A stretch of DNA of 64,000 nucleotides from JBBQSN01 sp963825505 (GTDB taxonomy: Bacteria > Actinomycetota > Actinomycetes > Actinomycetales > CAWJMD01). Below the pieces are notes generated by a model. The model searched no databases. It saw nothing but the letters and a program-made list of their open reading frames with translations, and was not told the DNA's origin. The stretch lies in assembly GCA_963825505.1 (NCBI GenBank), contig CAWGTL010000014.1, positions 186,001 through 250,000 of the forward strand. The letters run 5' to 3'. Below, one piece after another: positions 32,283 through 40,421 of the stretch. Position 1 is the stretch's first letter; each line of letters starts with the position of its first letter. The position numbers and the translations under genes were made by a program.

Positions 32283-34834
32283 TGCACCTGCTCGTCCCGT
32301 GGCTGCTCGTCGGCGTGCTCGCCGGGCTGGGCGTGTACGGCGTGATCGCCCGGCGCAACGCGGTGATGGTCCTGGTCGGCGCCGAGCTGCTCCTCAACGC
32401 CGCGGTGCTGCTGCTGGTCACCACCGACGTCGCGCCCACGGGCCCGGCGGATCCCCTCCTGTCGGGCCAGGTGGGCGCGCTGTTCGCGGTCACGGTGGCC
32501 GCCGCCGAGATCGGCCTCGCGCTGGCGATCGTCCTGCTGCTGTTCCGCACCCGCGGCAGCGCCGACCTGCGGTCGGCCCGCTCGCTCGGCGAGACCGCCC
32601 GCGCCGTCGACCCGGCGGGTGAGCCCTCGGTGAGCCCGACCGACCTCGTCCTGGTGCTCGTCCTCGCGCCGGCGCTCGCCGCGCTCGTCGGCCTCCCGCT
32701 CGGCCGGGTGCACCGGCGGCTCGCCGTCGCGTGCGGGGTCGGCGGAGCCCTGGTGTCGCTGCTCGCCGCGCTCTGGCTCGCCCGCGAGACCTGGGACGGC
32801 TACCCGTACGTGACCGCCGTGCCGTTCCTCGGCCGGGTCGACACCGGCGCGGCGCCGGACACCTCGGCGCTCGACCTGCGAGTCGACGGTCTCGGCGGAC
32901 TGGTGTCGGTGGCGGTCACGCTCGTCGCCCTCGGGGTGCAGGTGTACTCCGCCGGCTACCTGCGTCGGGCGCCCGACGACGCCTCCCACGCGGCGGACCC
33001 CGCGCCCACCCGCTACCCGGCGTACGCGGCCACCGTCTCGCTGTTCACCGCGGCGATGCTGCTCGTGGTGCAGGCCGACGACCTGTTCCTCGTGCTGGTC
33101 GGCTGGGAGGTCATGGGCATCTGCTCGTACCTGCTGGTGGGTCACCACAGCGAGCGACCCGCAGCGCGTCGTGCCGCGGTGCAGGCGTTCCTGGTCACCC
33201 GGGTCGGCGACGTCGCGTTCGTGATCGGGATCATCGTCCTGTACGCCTCCACCGGCACGAGCCAGATCGGTCGCGTCGTGGCGCAGGTCGACGAGATCGG
33301 CACGGGAACGGCCACTCTCGCGGCGCTGCTGCTGGTCGTCGGGGTGATGGGCAAGTCGGCCCAGTTCCCGTTCCACGGCTGGCTCCCGGACGCCATGGAG
33401 GGGCCGACGCCGGTCTCGGCGCTGATCCACGCCGCCACGATGGTGGCCGCCGGCGTCGTCGTCCTGGCACGGCTGCAGGCGTTGCTGGAAGCGGCGCCGA
33501 TCGCCCTCGCGACGCTCGCCGTGGTCGCGACGGTGACGATGGTGGGTGCCGGTCTGGCCGCGCTCGTCGCCGACGACATCAAGCGGGTGCTGGCGTGGTC
33601 GACCATCAGCCAGGTCGCGATCATGCTCGGCGCGCTGTCGCTCGGCTCCGACGCCGGACGCGCGAGCGCACTGGCCCACCTGCTGTCGCACGCGGCGTTC
33701 AAGTCGCTGCTGTTCCTGGCGGCCGGCGTGCTGGCCCACCTGGCGGGCACCACGCTGCTGAGCGGGATCCACTCGATGGGACGCCGCGCACCGTGGACGA
33801 CCGCCGCCTGGGTCGTCGGGCTGCTCTCGCTCGCCGCCCTGCCGCCGTTCGCCGGGTTCCTCTCCAAGGAGGGGGTGCTCACGGCGGCCGAGCACGGGGC
33901 GCTGGACGGTGACGGCAGCGCGCCCGCCTGGGTGGCGGCCACCCTGCTCGTGGGGATCGGCCTCACCTCGGTGCTCACCGGCGCCTACGCCGGTCGGATG
34001 CTCGCCGTCACGGTCCGCAGACCGCCTGCCGCAGAGCCGGTCTGGGACGAGGAGTGGGAGGAGGGGCCCTGGGAGGGCGCGGCCGCCGCCCCGGTCGCCA
34101 CCGGCGAGGACGACTACGACCTGGTCTTCGCCATCGACCCGGAGTACCACCCCGAGGACTACGTGGCGCCGTCCCCGGCCGAGCGCGAGCGCGCGTTGCG
34201 CCTGGCCGCGGAGCGGGCCCGGCGCGAGGAGGCCCGCCGGGAGGCCGAGCGGCTCGAGGCGGAGCGGGTGCAGCTGCAGCAGGAGGAGGAGGCTGCGGCG
34301 CAGGAGCGCGCCGACGAGGACGACCGCGTGGCGGCGTCACGTCGCCGCGTCGCCCCGACGATGGGTCTGACCGTCGGGGTGCTCGCGCTCGTCACGCTCG
34401 CCGTGGCGGCGCTCCCGCTGGCCGGTGCCCGGCTGCTGGTACCGGTCGACCTCGAGCCCCTCACCGCTGCTGTCGGTGGTTTCCTCGCTCTCACAGGGCT
34501 TCTCATCGGCGTCTCGCGTGGACCGCGCGGCTCTGCCGACCTGGTCGACCGCGTGCCCGCCCGGCTGCGGGCTGCCGCGGCGTCGGGCTACGGCTACCAG
34601 GCGGCGCAGCAGGCGCTGGTGGTGCGTCCGGTTCAGGCGCTCGCCCGGCTGGTGGCCGCCGGGGACCGCGACGTCGTCGAGGGCTACGTGCGCGCCCCGG
34701 CCGTCGCTGCCCGCTGGCTCGGTGCCGGGCTGCGGCGCGTGCAGACCGGGGTGGTCACCGGCTACCTCTCGTGGGTGGTCGGCGTCGCCGTGGCCGTCGC
34801 CGTGGTGGCCGTCCTGGTGGGAGGCGGGCCGTGA
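32282..34834 (+). CDS. nuoK-nuoL: NuoK and NuoL in one uninterrupted reading frame
   Basis: Residues 1-110 are NuoK (ARRNAVMVLVGAELLLNAAVLLLV with its membrane glutamate, and AAAEIGLALAIVLLLFRTRG). Without a stop the frame continues into NuoL from about residue 117, with VGWEVMGICSYLLVGH, GKSAQFPFHGWLPDAMEGPTPVSALIHAATMV and LSHAAFKSLLFLAAG, covering the key Glu, Lys and His residues. GTG at 32630 with GGTGA seven nucleotides upstream could start a separate NuoL. Residues about 580-690 are a charged Glu/Arg/Ala-rich insert predicted to be a coiled coil, not found in ordinary NuoL. A true fusion is structurally hard, since K and L are not neighbours in complex I. Confidence 0.85.
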   Translation: MHLLVPWLLVGVLAGLGVYGVIARRNAVMVLVGAELLLNAAVLLLVTTDVAPTGPADPLLSGQVGALFAVTVAAAEIGLALAIVLLLFRTRGSADLRSARSLGETARAVDPAGEPSVSPTDLVLVLVLAPALAALVGLPLGRVHRRLAVACGVGGALVSLLAALWLARETWDGYPYVTAVPFLGRVDTGAAPDTSALDLRVDGLGGLVSVAVTLVALGVQVYSAGYLRRAPDDASHAADPAPTRYPAYAATVSLFTAAMLLVVQADDLFLVLVGWEVMGICSYLLVGHHSERPAARRAAVQAFLVTRVGDVAFVIGIIVLYASTGTSQIGRVVAQVDEIGTGTATLAALLLVVGVMGKSAQFPFHGWLPDAMEGPTPVSALIHAATMVAAGVVVLARLQALLEAAPIALATLAVVATVTMVGAGLAALVADDIKRVLAWSTISQVAIMLGALSLGSDAGRASALAHLLSHAAFKSLLFLAAGVLAHLAGTTLLSGIHSMGRRAPWTTAAWVVGLLSLAALPPFAGFLSKEGVLTAAEHGALDGDGSAPAWVAATLLVGIGLTSVLTGAYAGRMLAVTVRRPPAAEPVWDEEWEEGPWEGAAAAPVATGEDDYDLVFAIDPEYHPEDYVAPSPAERERALRLAAERARREEARREAERLEAERVQLQQEEEAAAQERADEDDRVAASRRRVAPTMGLTVGVLALVTLAVAALPLAGARLLVPVDLEPLTAAVGGFLALTGLLIGVSRGPRGSADLVDRVPARLRAAAASGYGYQAAQQALVVRPVQALARLVAAGDRDVVEGYVRAPAVAARWLGAGLRRVQTGVVTGYLSWVVGVAVAVAVVAVLVGGGP
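32618..32632 (+). promoter_or_regulatory. Internal ribosome-binding site and GTG for nuoL
   Basis: GGTGA at 32618-32622 matches the 16S rRNA 3' end and lies seven nucleotides before GTG at 32630, in frame with NuoL. This could let NuoL be made on its own. A one-base change in the nuoK 3' end would restore the usual stop and GTGA overlap seen at the other junctions. Confidence 0.55.
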
Positions 34835-34896
34835 GCGAGCGCAGCGAGCGAACCATCGAGCGCAGTCGGCGGTCGACGGCGAGGAACGAGCCGTGA
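34831..34896 (+). repeat. MIRU-like 66-nt coupling cassette between nuoL and nuoM
   Basis: This is the second 21-codon cassette, starting GTGAGCGAGCGCAGCGAGCG and ending GAGCCGTGA. The first GTGA overlaps the nuoL stop and the last GTGA holds the nuoM start. It aligns without gaps to 29477-29542. The repeated terminal GTGA looks like a four-base target duplication. Confidence 0.8.
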
Positions 34897-36501
34897 CCGG
34901 CGGCGAGCTGCTGCTGGTGGCGGCGCCGACGGTGCCGCTGGTGGGCGCCGCTGCCACGCTGCTCACGCGCCGGATCCCGGGCGTCCCGGCCGCGGTGGCG
35001 CTCGCGTCGGCTGCGCTCGGCGCGCTCGTCGCCGTCGGCCTGCTGCTGGTCGCGCCGCCGTGGCGCGAGGCGGGCGACTCGGTCGCCGTCGACCTGCCCT
35101 GGGCCGACCTCCTGGGCAGCCGGCTGCGGCTCGGCTGGGACGGCATCACGGCGCCGTTGGTCGTCCTGACCGCCGTGCTGGTGCTGCTCTGCGTCCTCTA
35201 CCTGCGCTGGACCGCCGACGGCCACGACCCGGTCGCCGACGGCGGGGAGGGTGCCCACGCGCACGACACCCCGCGCGACGACGCGCCACCGGCCCTGCTG
35301 GCGGCGCTGCTGCTCGTCGGCTCCGGCGCCGTCGCCACGTTCGTCGCCCGCGACCTGCTGCTGTTCTTCGTCGCGTTCGAGACCGTCCTGGTGCCGATGT
35401 GGTTCGTGGTGGCCAGGTTCGGCGACGCCTCGGCCCGGCCGGGGGAGCGCGACGGCGTGGCCGCGCGGTCGGCCGCCGCGACGCGCTTCGTGCTCTACAC
35501 CGCCGCGGGCTCCGCGGTGATGCTCATCGGGCTGGTGCTGCTCGTGGTGCGCACCGGCACCACCGACATGCTCGAGATCGCCCGGGTGGCACCCGATCTC
35601 GACTCCGGCACCCAGGCAACGGTCGCCCTGTTCCTGCTGCTGGGCCTCGGGGTGAAGGTGCCGGTCTGGCCGCTGCACTCCTGGCTGCCGCCGGCTCACA
35701 CCATCGCGCCGACGGTCGGGTCCGTGCTGCTGGCCGGTGTGCTGCTCAAGCTCGGCAGCTACGGCCTCGTGCGGCTGGTCGCCGGGCTCGTGCCGGACGG
35801 CCTCGCGCGCTGGTCGGTGCCGCTCGCGGCGGTGGGCGTCGTCGGCGTGCTCTGGGGCGGACTGGTGTGCCTCGTCGAGCGCGACCTCAAGCGGTTGGTC
35901 GCCTTCTCGTCCGTGGCCCACATGGGCTTCGTGGCGCTCGGTGTCGCGTCCGGGACGCCGGAGGGGTTGCAAGGTGCGCTGTTCGTCGGCGTCGCGCACG
36001 GCGTCGTCACAGGTCTGCTGTTCTTCGTCGTCGGGATGCTGAAGCACCGCACGCACACCGCCGACCTGCACTCGCTCGGCTCCGGGCTGCGCGACCGCTC
36101 GCCGCGGCTTGGGCTGGGTGCTCGCGCTCGGCTGCATCGCGGGGCTGGGGCTGCCGGGACTGGCCGGGTTCTGGGGCGAGGTCCTGGCGCTCGTGGGCAC
36201 CTGGCGCGGTGAGGAGCGGCTGGGCGGCGCCGGCGCGGTGGCGTTCACCGTCGCCGCGGCCGTCGGCACGGCGCTCGCCGCGGCCTACCTGCTCCGCGTC
36301 CTGTACCTGGTGTGGCACGGTCCGGCGGAGGAGCCCCGCGACGCAACCGCGGCCGTGGGGACGGGCGACCTGCGACGCGGCGAGCAGGTGGTGCTCGCGC
36401 CGCTCGTGCTGGCCGCGGTCGCGTTCGGCGTGCTCCCGTGGCTCCTGCTCTCGCTCACCGGTCCCGCAGTGCGGCTGCTGCTCGAGGCGGGTGCCGGGTG
36501 A
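34893..36501 (+). pseudogene. nuoM: NADH-quinone oxidoreductase subunit M with a +1 frameshift
   Basis: The first frame (34893 to about 36110) encodes NuoM helices with the proton-channel segments LFFVAFETVLVPMWFVV, LLGLGVKVPVWPLHSWLPPAHTIAPTVGSVLLAGVLLKLG and ERDLKRLVAFSSVAHMGFVALG. At 36108-36110 (CTT) the reading must move +1 to continue as GWVLALGCIAGLGLPGLAGFWGE through to the stop at 36501. One extra T in CGGCTTGGGCTGGG explains this. If it is a sequence error the gene is intact. A +1 slip at CTT would give exactly the family sequence, so programmed frameshifting cannot be excluded. Confidence 0.82.
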
Positions 36502-37952
36502 GCGTCCAGTCCGTCGACGTCGTCGCCACCGGACCGGTTCTCGTCACCGGCCTGGCTGTGCTCGTCGTCCTCGTCGTCCAGGCGGTGCTGCCGGGACGGC
36601 GGCTGGTGCTCGACGCCGTCGCGGTCGGCGGCCTCGGCCTGGCCGGCGTCGCGCTGGTGGTGCTCGCCGCGGGCGACCTGCCGCGAGCCACGTTCTGCGC
36701 GCAGGGCGTCGGGGCAGGGCGGTGCTCGTTCGTCGCCGATCCCGTCACGGTGGCGTTGCAGCTCGTGGTGCTGCTGACGGCGGTGATCGCGCTGCTGCTC
36801 GCGCTCGACGGTCCCGGCGCCTCGGGACGCACGACCCGGGCGGAGCACCACGCGCTGCTGCTGGCGGCGGTCGCCGGTGCGCTGGCCCTCGCCGGCGCGC
36901 GCGACCTCGCGACGCTGGTGGTGGCCCTGGAGACCGCGTCGCTGCCGGTCGTGGGGCTGGTGGCCCTGCGGCGCGACGCCGACGGCGCGCAGGCTGCCAC
37001 GAAGCTGCTGCTGGTGGCCGTCACCTCGCTCGGGCTGCTGCTGCTCGGCGTGGCGCTGATCTACGCGGGCACCGGTTCCCTGCACCTGTCAGCGGTCGCG
37101 GCCGCCACCGCTGACGGCGGCTCTCCGGTGGTCGTTCTCGGCACCGTGCTCGCCGTGGCGGGGATCGGCTACAAGGTGGCAGCGCTGCCGTTCGGCCTGT
37201 GGGTGCCCGACGTGTACGCCGGGTCCCCGGTGCCGGTCGCGGCCTTCCTGTCCACGACCTCGAAGGTGGCCGGTCTCGCGGCCGCGGCGATCCTGCTCGT
37301 CATCGGGCTGCCGGGCGACTCCGCCTCGTGGCAGCCGTGGTTCGCGGTGCTCGTGGTCGCGACGATGACGATCGGCAACCTGGTGGCCCTCGCCCAGACC
37401 GGCGCGGTGCGGCTGCTCGCCTGGTCGACGGTGGCCCAGGCGGGGTGGGTGCTCCTGCCGCTGCTCGGCACCGGCGACGCCGGCACCCGGATCGGTTCGG
37501 CGGCGGTGTACCTGCTCGCCTACGGGACGGCGTCCGCGGTCGCCTTCGCCGTCGTCGTGCTGGTGACGCGGCACCACGTCTCCGGTGCCGGCCACCTGCT
37601 GGAGGACCACCGCGGGCTGGTCCGCCGCGAGCCCGTCGCCGCTCTGCTCCTCGCGCTCGCCCTGCTGAGCCTCGCCGGGCTGCCGCCGGGCGTCGCGGGG
37701 CTGGTGGCGAAGGTGGCCGCCCTGCGGCCCGTGGTCGACGACGGGCTCTGGTGGGTCGCGGCCGCGGCGGCCCTGAACGTGGCGCTCGGTCTGGCCTACT
37801 ACCTGCGCTGGACCGCCCTGCTGCTGGCACGCCCGACCGACGACGACCCGCCCCCCACCTGGCAGGTGCGACCGGCCGAGGGGGCCGCGCTGGGGCTCGG
37901 CGGGGTGCTGCTCGTGGCGTTCTGCGTCGTCCCCGGCCTGATGGTGCTCTGA
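36498..37952 (+). CDS. nuoN: NADH-quinone oxidoreductase subunit N
   Basis: The 484-residue protein has about 14 hydrophobic helices. Antiporter-family motifs are present: LATLVVALETASLPVVGLVALRRD (conserved membrane Glu), GIGYKVAALPFGLWVPDVYAGSPVPVAAFLSTTSKVAG (conserved Lys and loop) and LLAWSTVAQAGWVLLPLLG. The GTG start overlaps the nuoM stop. No further nuo gene follows, and the next gene encodes a YCII-domain protein in a separate unit. Confidence 0.93.
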   Translation: MSVQSVDVVATGPVLVTGLAVLVVLVVQAVLPGRRLVLDAVAVGGLGLAGVALVVLAAGDLPRATFCAQGVGAGRCSFVADPVTVALQLVVLLTAVIALLLALDGPGASGRTTRAEHHALLLAAVAGALALAGARDLATLVVALETASLPVVGLVALRRDADGAQAATKLLLVAVTSLGLLLLGVALIYAGTGSLHLSAVAAATADGGSPVVVLGTVLAVAGIGYKVAALPFGLWVPDVYAGSPVPVAAFLSTTSKVAGLAAAAILLVIGLPGDSASWQPWFAVLVVATMTIGNLVALAQTGAVRLLAWSTVAQAGWVLLPLLGTGDAGTRIGSAAVYLLAYGTASAVAFAVVVLVTRHHVSGAGHLLEDHRGLVRREPVAALLLALALLSLAGLPPGVAGLVAKVAALRPVVDDGLWWVAAAAALNVALGLAYYLRWTALLLARPTDDDPPPTWQVRPAEGAALGLGGVLLVAFCVVPGLMVL

Positions 37953-38044
37953 GGGGTGCGGGCGGGCGGGTCCGAGGACGTAGGCCTCCAAGCGGTTCTC
38001 GCCGCAGACCGATGAGTTCCTGCGCCGACGGCGGTCCACCTGGC

Positions 38045-38413
38045 ATGACCCAGTACCTGCTGACCGTCCCGCACGACTCCACCGAGGAGCCGACCATGGA
38101 GACCATGGACCCGGCCGAGCTCGAGGCGGCGCTGGCCGCCACGGGCGCCATCATCGAGGAGCTGACGTCGACCGGCGCCTTCGTCTTCGCCGGCGGGCTG
38201 ATGCCGCCCTCGAGCGCGATCACCGTCGACAACACCGGTGACTCGCTGAGCACCGTCAACGCCCCGTTCGTCGAGGCGCCCGAGTACGTCGGGGGCTTCT
38301 GGGTGATCGACGTCGCCGACGAGGAGACCGCGGTCGGCTGGGCCGCCCGCGCGTCGAAGGCTCTCGGCGGTCGGATCGAGGTCCGCGCCTTCCAGGAGAC
38401 GCCGGCCGAGTGA
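38045..38413 (+). CDS. YCII-related domain protein
   Basis: The 122-residue protein begins MTQYLLTVPHDS and holds the dimeric alpha/beta-barrel pattern of YCII (PF03795) proteins: TGAFVFAGGLMPPSSAITVD, VEAPEYVGGFWVIDVADEETAVGWAARASKALGGRIEVRAF. Such proteins are often encoded beside ECF sigma factors of the SigJ/ECF41 or ECF42 type; an ECF41 gene lies 2 kb away but not adjacent. No ribosome-binding site is strong here. Confidence 0.8.
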   Translation: MTQYLLTVPHDSTEEPTMETMDPAELEAALAATGAIIEELTSTGAFVFAGGLMPPSSAITVDNTGDSLSTVNAPFVEAPEYVGGFWVIDVADEETAVGWAARASKALGGRIEVRAFQETPAE

Positions 38414-38900
38414 CCGCGGTGTCGGGCCTCAGGTCCTCGCGACGTGCAAGCGACCTGACGCCGACCCACCGTGGTGTCGACGCGCGGTAGGACTCGTACT
38501 CGGCTCCGAACCGTCCGAGCAGGGCGGGCTCCTCCGCCGCGACCTGCAGCCGGTCGACGACCGCGACGAACCCGGCGACCGGGAGCAGCGCGGCCCACGA
38601 TCCGCGCCACACCGCGTGCGCCACGAGCACTCCCGCCATGCCCACGTACATGGGATTGCGGGTGATCGCGTTGGGGCCGGTCGTGATGAGCACCGACGCC
38701 CGGTCGGGGTGCAGCGGGTCGACGGTCGTGGCGCTGCGCCGGAAGAGACCCGCTGACGCACCGGCCAGTGAGAGGGACGCCAGGCCCACCACCGTCGCCA
38801 GGGCAGCCCGACCTGCGTCCGGCTTCACCGTCGCGCCCGTGAGCGCACGCTGGACCAGGCCGGCAGCGAGCGCCACGACGGGAGGAGGGACGTGCATCAC
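38256..38900 (-). CDS. Isoprenylcysteine methyltransferase-like membrane protein with run-on tail
   Basis: Residues 1-140 look like the PEMT/ICMT family: several helices, ITRNPMYVGMAGVLVAHAVWRGS and the C-terminal EEPALLGRFGAEYESYRASTPRW. Homologues normally end a few residues after this. Here the frame runs on for 65 basic, low-complexity residues and overlaps the YCII gene antisense. A hairpin at 38429-38458, which should be intergenic, is included. The natural stop was probably lost by a frameshift or error near 38460. The helical part is likely real. Confidence 0.65.
   Translation of the reverse strand: MMHVPPPVVALAAGLVQRALTGATVKPDAGRAALATVVGLASLSLAGASAGLFRRSATTVDPLHPDRASVLITTGPNAITRNPMYVGMAGVLVAHAVWRGSWAALLPVAGFVAVVDRLQVAAEEPALLGRFGAEYESYRASTPRWVGVRSLARREDLRPDTAVTRPASPGRRGPRSDRREPSTRGRPSRPRSPRRRRRSPRSPRRTRAPRRTGR
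38429..38458. other. Inverted repeat between the YCII and methyltransferase genes
   Basis: TCAGGTC (38429-38435) pairs with GACCTGA (38452-38458). The loop contains GCAAGCGACC, which recurs in the inverted repeat at 48077-48107. It may be a bidirectional terminator. Confidence 0.45.
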
Positions 38901-38999
38901 GTCGACCAGGCTCCTCCGGCTGAGCGGGCCTGTCGAGCGCGCTCCGAGCGCACGGCCGTCACCGGTGGTGGACTACCGCTCCGGTGGTTTGATCGTGCC

Positions 39000-39893
39000 A
39001 TGCGGATCTTCTTCACCGGGGGCAGCGGCAAGGCCGGCAAGCACGTCGTGGCCCACCTCGTCGAGCAGGGCCACCAGGTCACCAACGCCGACCTCACCCC
39101 GCTGAGGCACCCGGATGTCGCGGACCTGAGGGTCGACCTCACCGACGCCGGTCAGACCTACTCGGCGCTGGCCGGTCTGGCGAGGTTCGAAGAGCTCGAC
39201 CTGGCAGCGAAGCCTGCGTACGACGCCGTCGTGCACTTCGCGGCGGTGCCGGCGATCCTCATCGCCCCCGACGCCAGCACCTACGCGACGAACGTGCTGA
39301 GCACCTACAACGTGCTCGAGGCCGCGACGCGGCTGGGCGTCCGCAAGATCGTGTTCGCGTCGTCGGAGACGACGTACGGGATCTGCTTCGCCCAGGGCGA
39401 GCGGCGACCGCTGTACCTGCCGGTCGACGAGGACCACCCGACCGTGCCCGAGGACTCCTACGCCATGTCCAAGGTGACGAACGAGGTGACGGCGCGGTCC
39501 TTCCAGGCGCGCACCGGCGCCGACGTCTACGGCCTGCGGATCAACAACGTCATCGAGCCGCACGAGTACGCCGAGACGTTCCCCGCCTTCCTCGCCGATC
39601 CCTCGCTGAGGCGGCGCAACGTCTTCGCCTACATCGACACCCGGGACCTGGGCCAGATGGTGCAGCGCTGCCTGGAGGTCGACGGGCTCGGGTACGAGGT
39701 CTTCAACGTCGCCAACGCGGACCTGTCCGTCGCCCTGACGACCGACGAGGTGCGCGACCGCTTCTACGGCGACGTGGAGCTGCGTCGGCCGATGGGTCGT
39801 GAGGAGACCTTCTACTGCATCGACAAGGCGCGCGAGCTGCTCGGCTTCGCGCCGCAGCACTCCTGGCGCGACGTCCTGCCCGCTCCTCGGTAG
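39000..39893 (+). CDS. NAD(P)-dependent epimerase/dehydratase family protein
   Basis: This is an extended short-chain dehydrogenase: FFTGGSGKAGKHVVAHLVEQGH (GxxGxxG nucleotide motif), VVHFAAVPA, FASSETTYG and the catalytic DSYAMSK (YxxxK). The FNVANADLSV segment near residue 240 is typical of sugar epimerase-like members. The substrate is unknown. The ATG at 39000 lies at the normal distance from the glycine motif. Confidence 0.85.
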   Translation: MRIFFTGGSGKAGKHVVAHLVEQGHQVTNADLTPLRHPDVADLRVDLTDAGQTYSALAGLARFEELDLAAKPAYDAVVHFAAVPAILIAPDASTYATNVLSTYNVLEAATRLGVRKIVFASSETTYGICFAQGERRPLYLPVDEDHPTVPEDSYAMSKVTNEVTARSFQARTGADVYGLRINNVIEPHEYAETFPAFLADPSLRRRNVFAYIDTRDLGQMVQRCLEVDGLGYEVFNVANADLSVALTTDEVRDRFYGDVELRRPMGREETFYCIDKARELLGFAPQHSWRDVLPAPR

Positions 39894-39926
39894 ACGTCCG
39901 ACCGGCTGCGCAGGTGCCGCGGCCGA

Positions 39927-40307
39927 CTACTCCACGACGGCCGTCATCCGGATGGACACGAGCACCCCGGGGATCTCCGGACCCAGACGCGCCACGTAGC
40001 GCGTCGGCGGGCTCTCGGGGAAGTGCCGCGCGTAGGCCTCGTTGAGGCCGGCGAAGTCCTCCGGGCGCGCCAGGAGCACGCCCACCTCGACGACGTCCTC
40101 GCGAGACCCGCCGCCGGCCGTGATCACGCGTTCGCAGTTCGCCAGGGCCTGCTCGGTCTGGTCAGCGATGCTCGGGCCGGCCAGCTCACCGGTCGTGGTG
40201 TCGGTGCCGGTCATCCCCGAGACGTGGATGTGGCTCCCGACCCGGACACCTTGCGCGAACAGCGGTGACCGCGGTGCCTCGGGGGTGCTGATGGTGTGAC
40301 GGACCAC
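39927..40307 (-). CDS. RidA/YjgF-family protein
   Basis: RidA proteins hydrolyse reactive enamine/imine intermediates. The 126-residue protein has the family pattern FAQGVRVGSHIHVSGMTGTD, DQTEQALANCERVITAGGGSREDVVEVGVLL, and FPESPPTRYVARL. The Arg of PPTRYVARLG corresponds to the catalytic arginine region. AGGAGG lies six nucleotides before the GTG start. It is convergent with the epimerase gene. Confidence 0.87.
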   Translation of the reverse strand: MVRHTISTPEAPRSPLFAQGVRVGSHIHVSGMTGTDTTTGELAGPSIADQTEQALANCERVITAGGGSREDVVEVGVLLARPEDFAGLNEAYARHFPESPPTRYVARLGPEIPGVLVSIRMTAVVE

Positions 40308-40421
40308 GGCGGCCTCCTACGGTGTGCTGGGTATCCGTGGCGCCGATTCTTGTCGTCGGCGGGGCCGTCGTCCACGAGCCGGCACGGTCGGTCGGCTGTC
40401 GCGCCGACCGCGAGCCGGGAC

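Noticed and set aside
32282..34834. A proven NuoK-NuoL fusion protein
   Set aside because: The frame is open, but a good internal start with a ribosome-binding site, the separate places of K and L in complex I and a nearby frameshift in nuoM make an error or separate initiation at least as likely.
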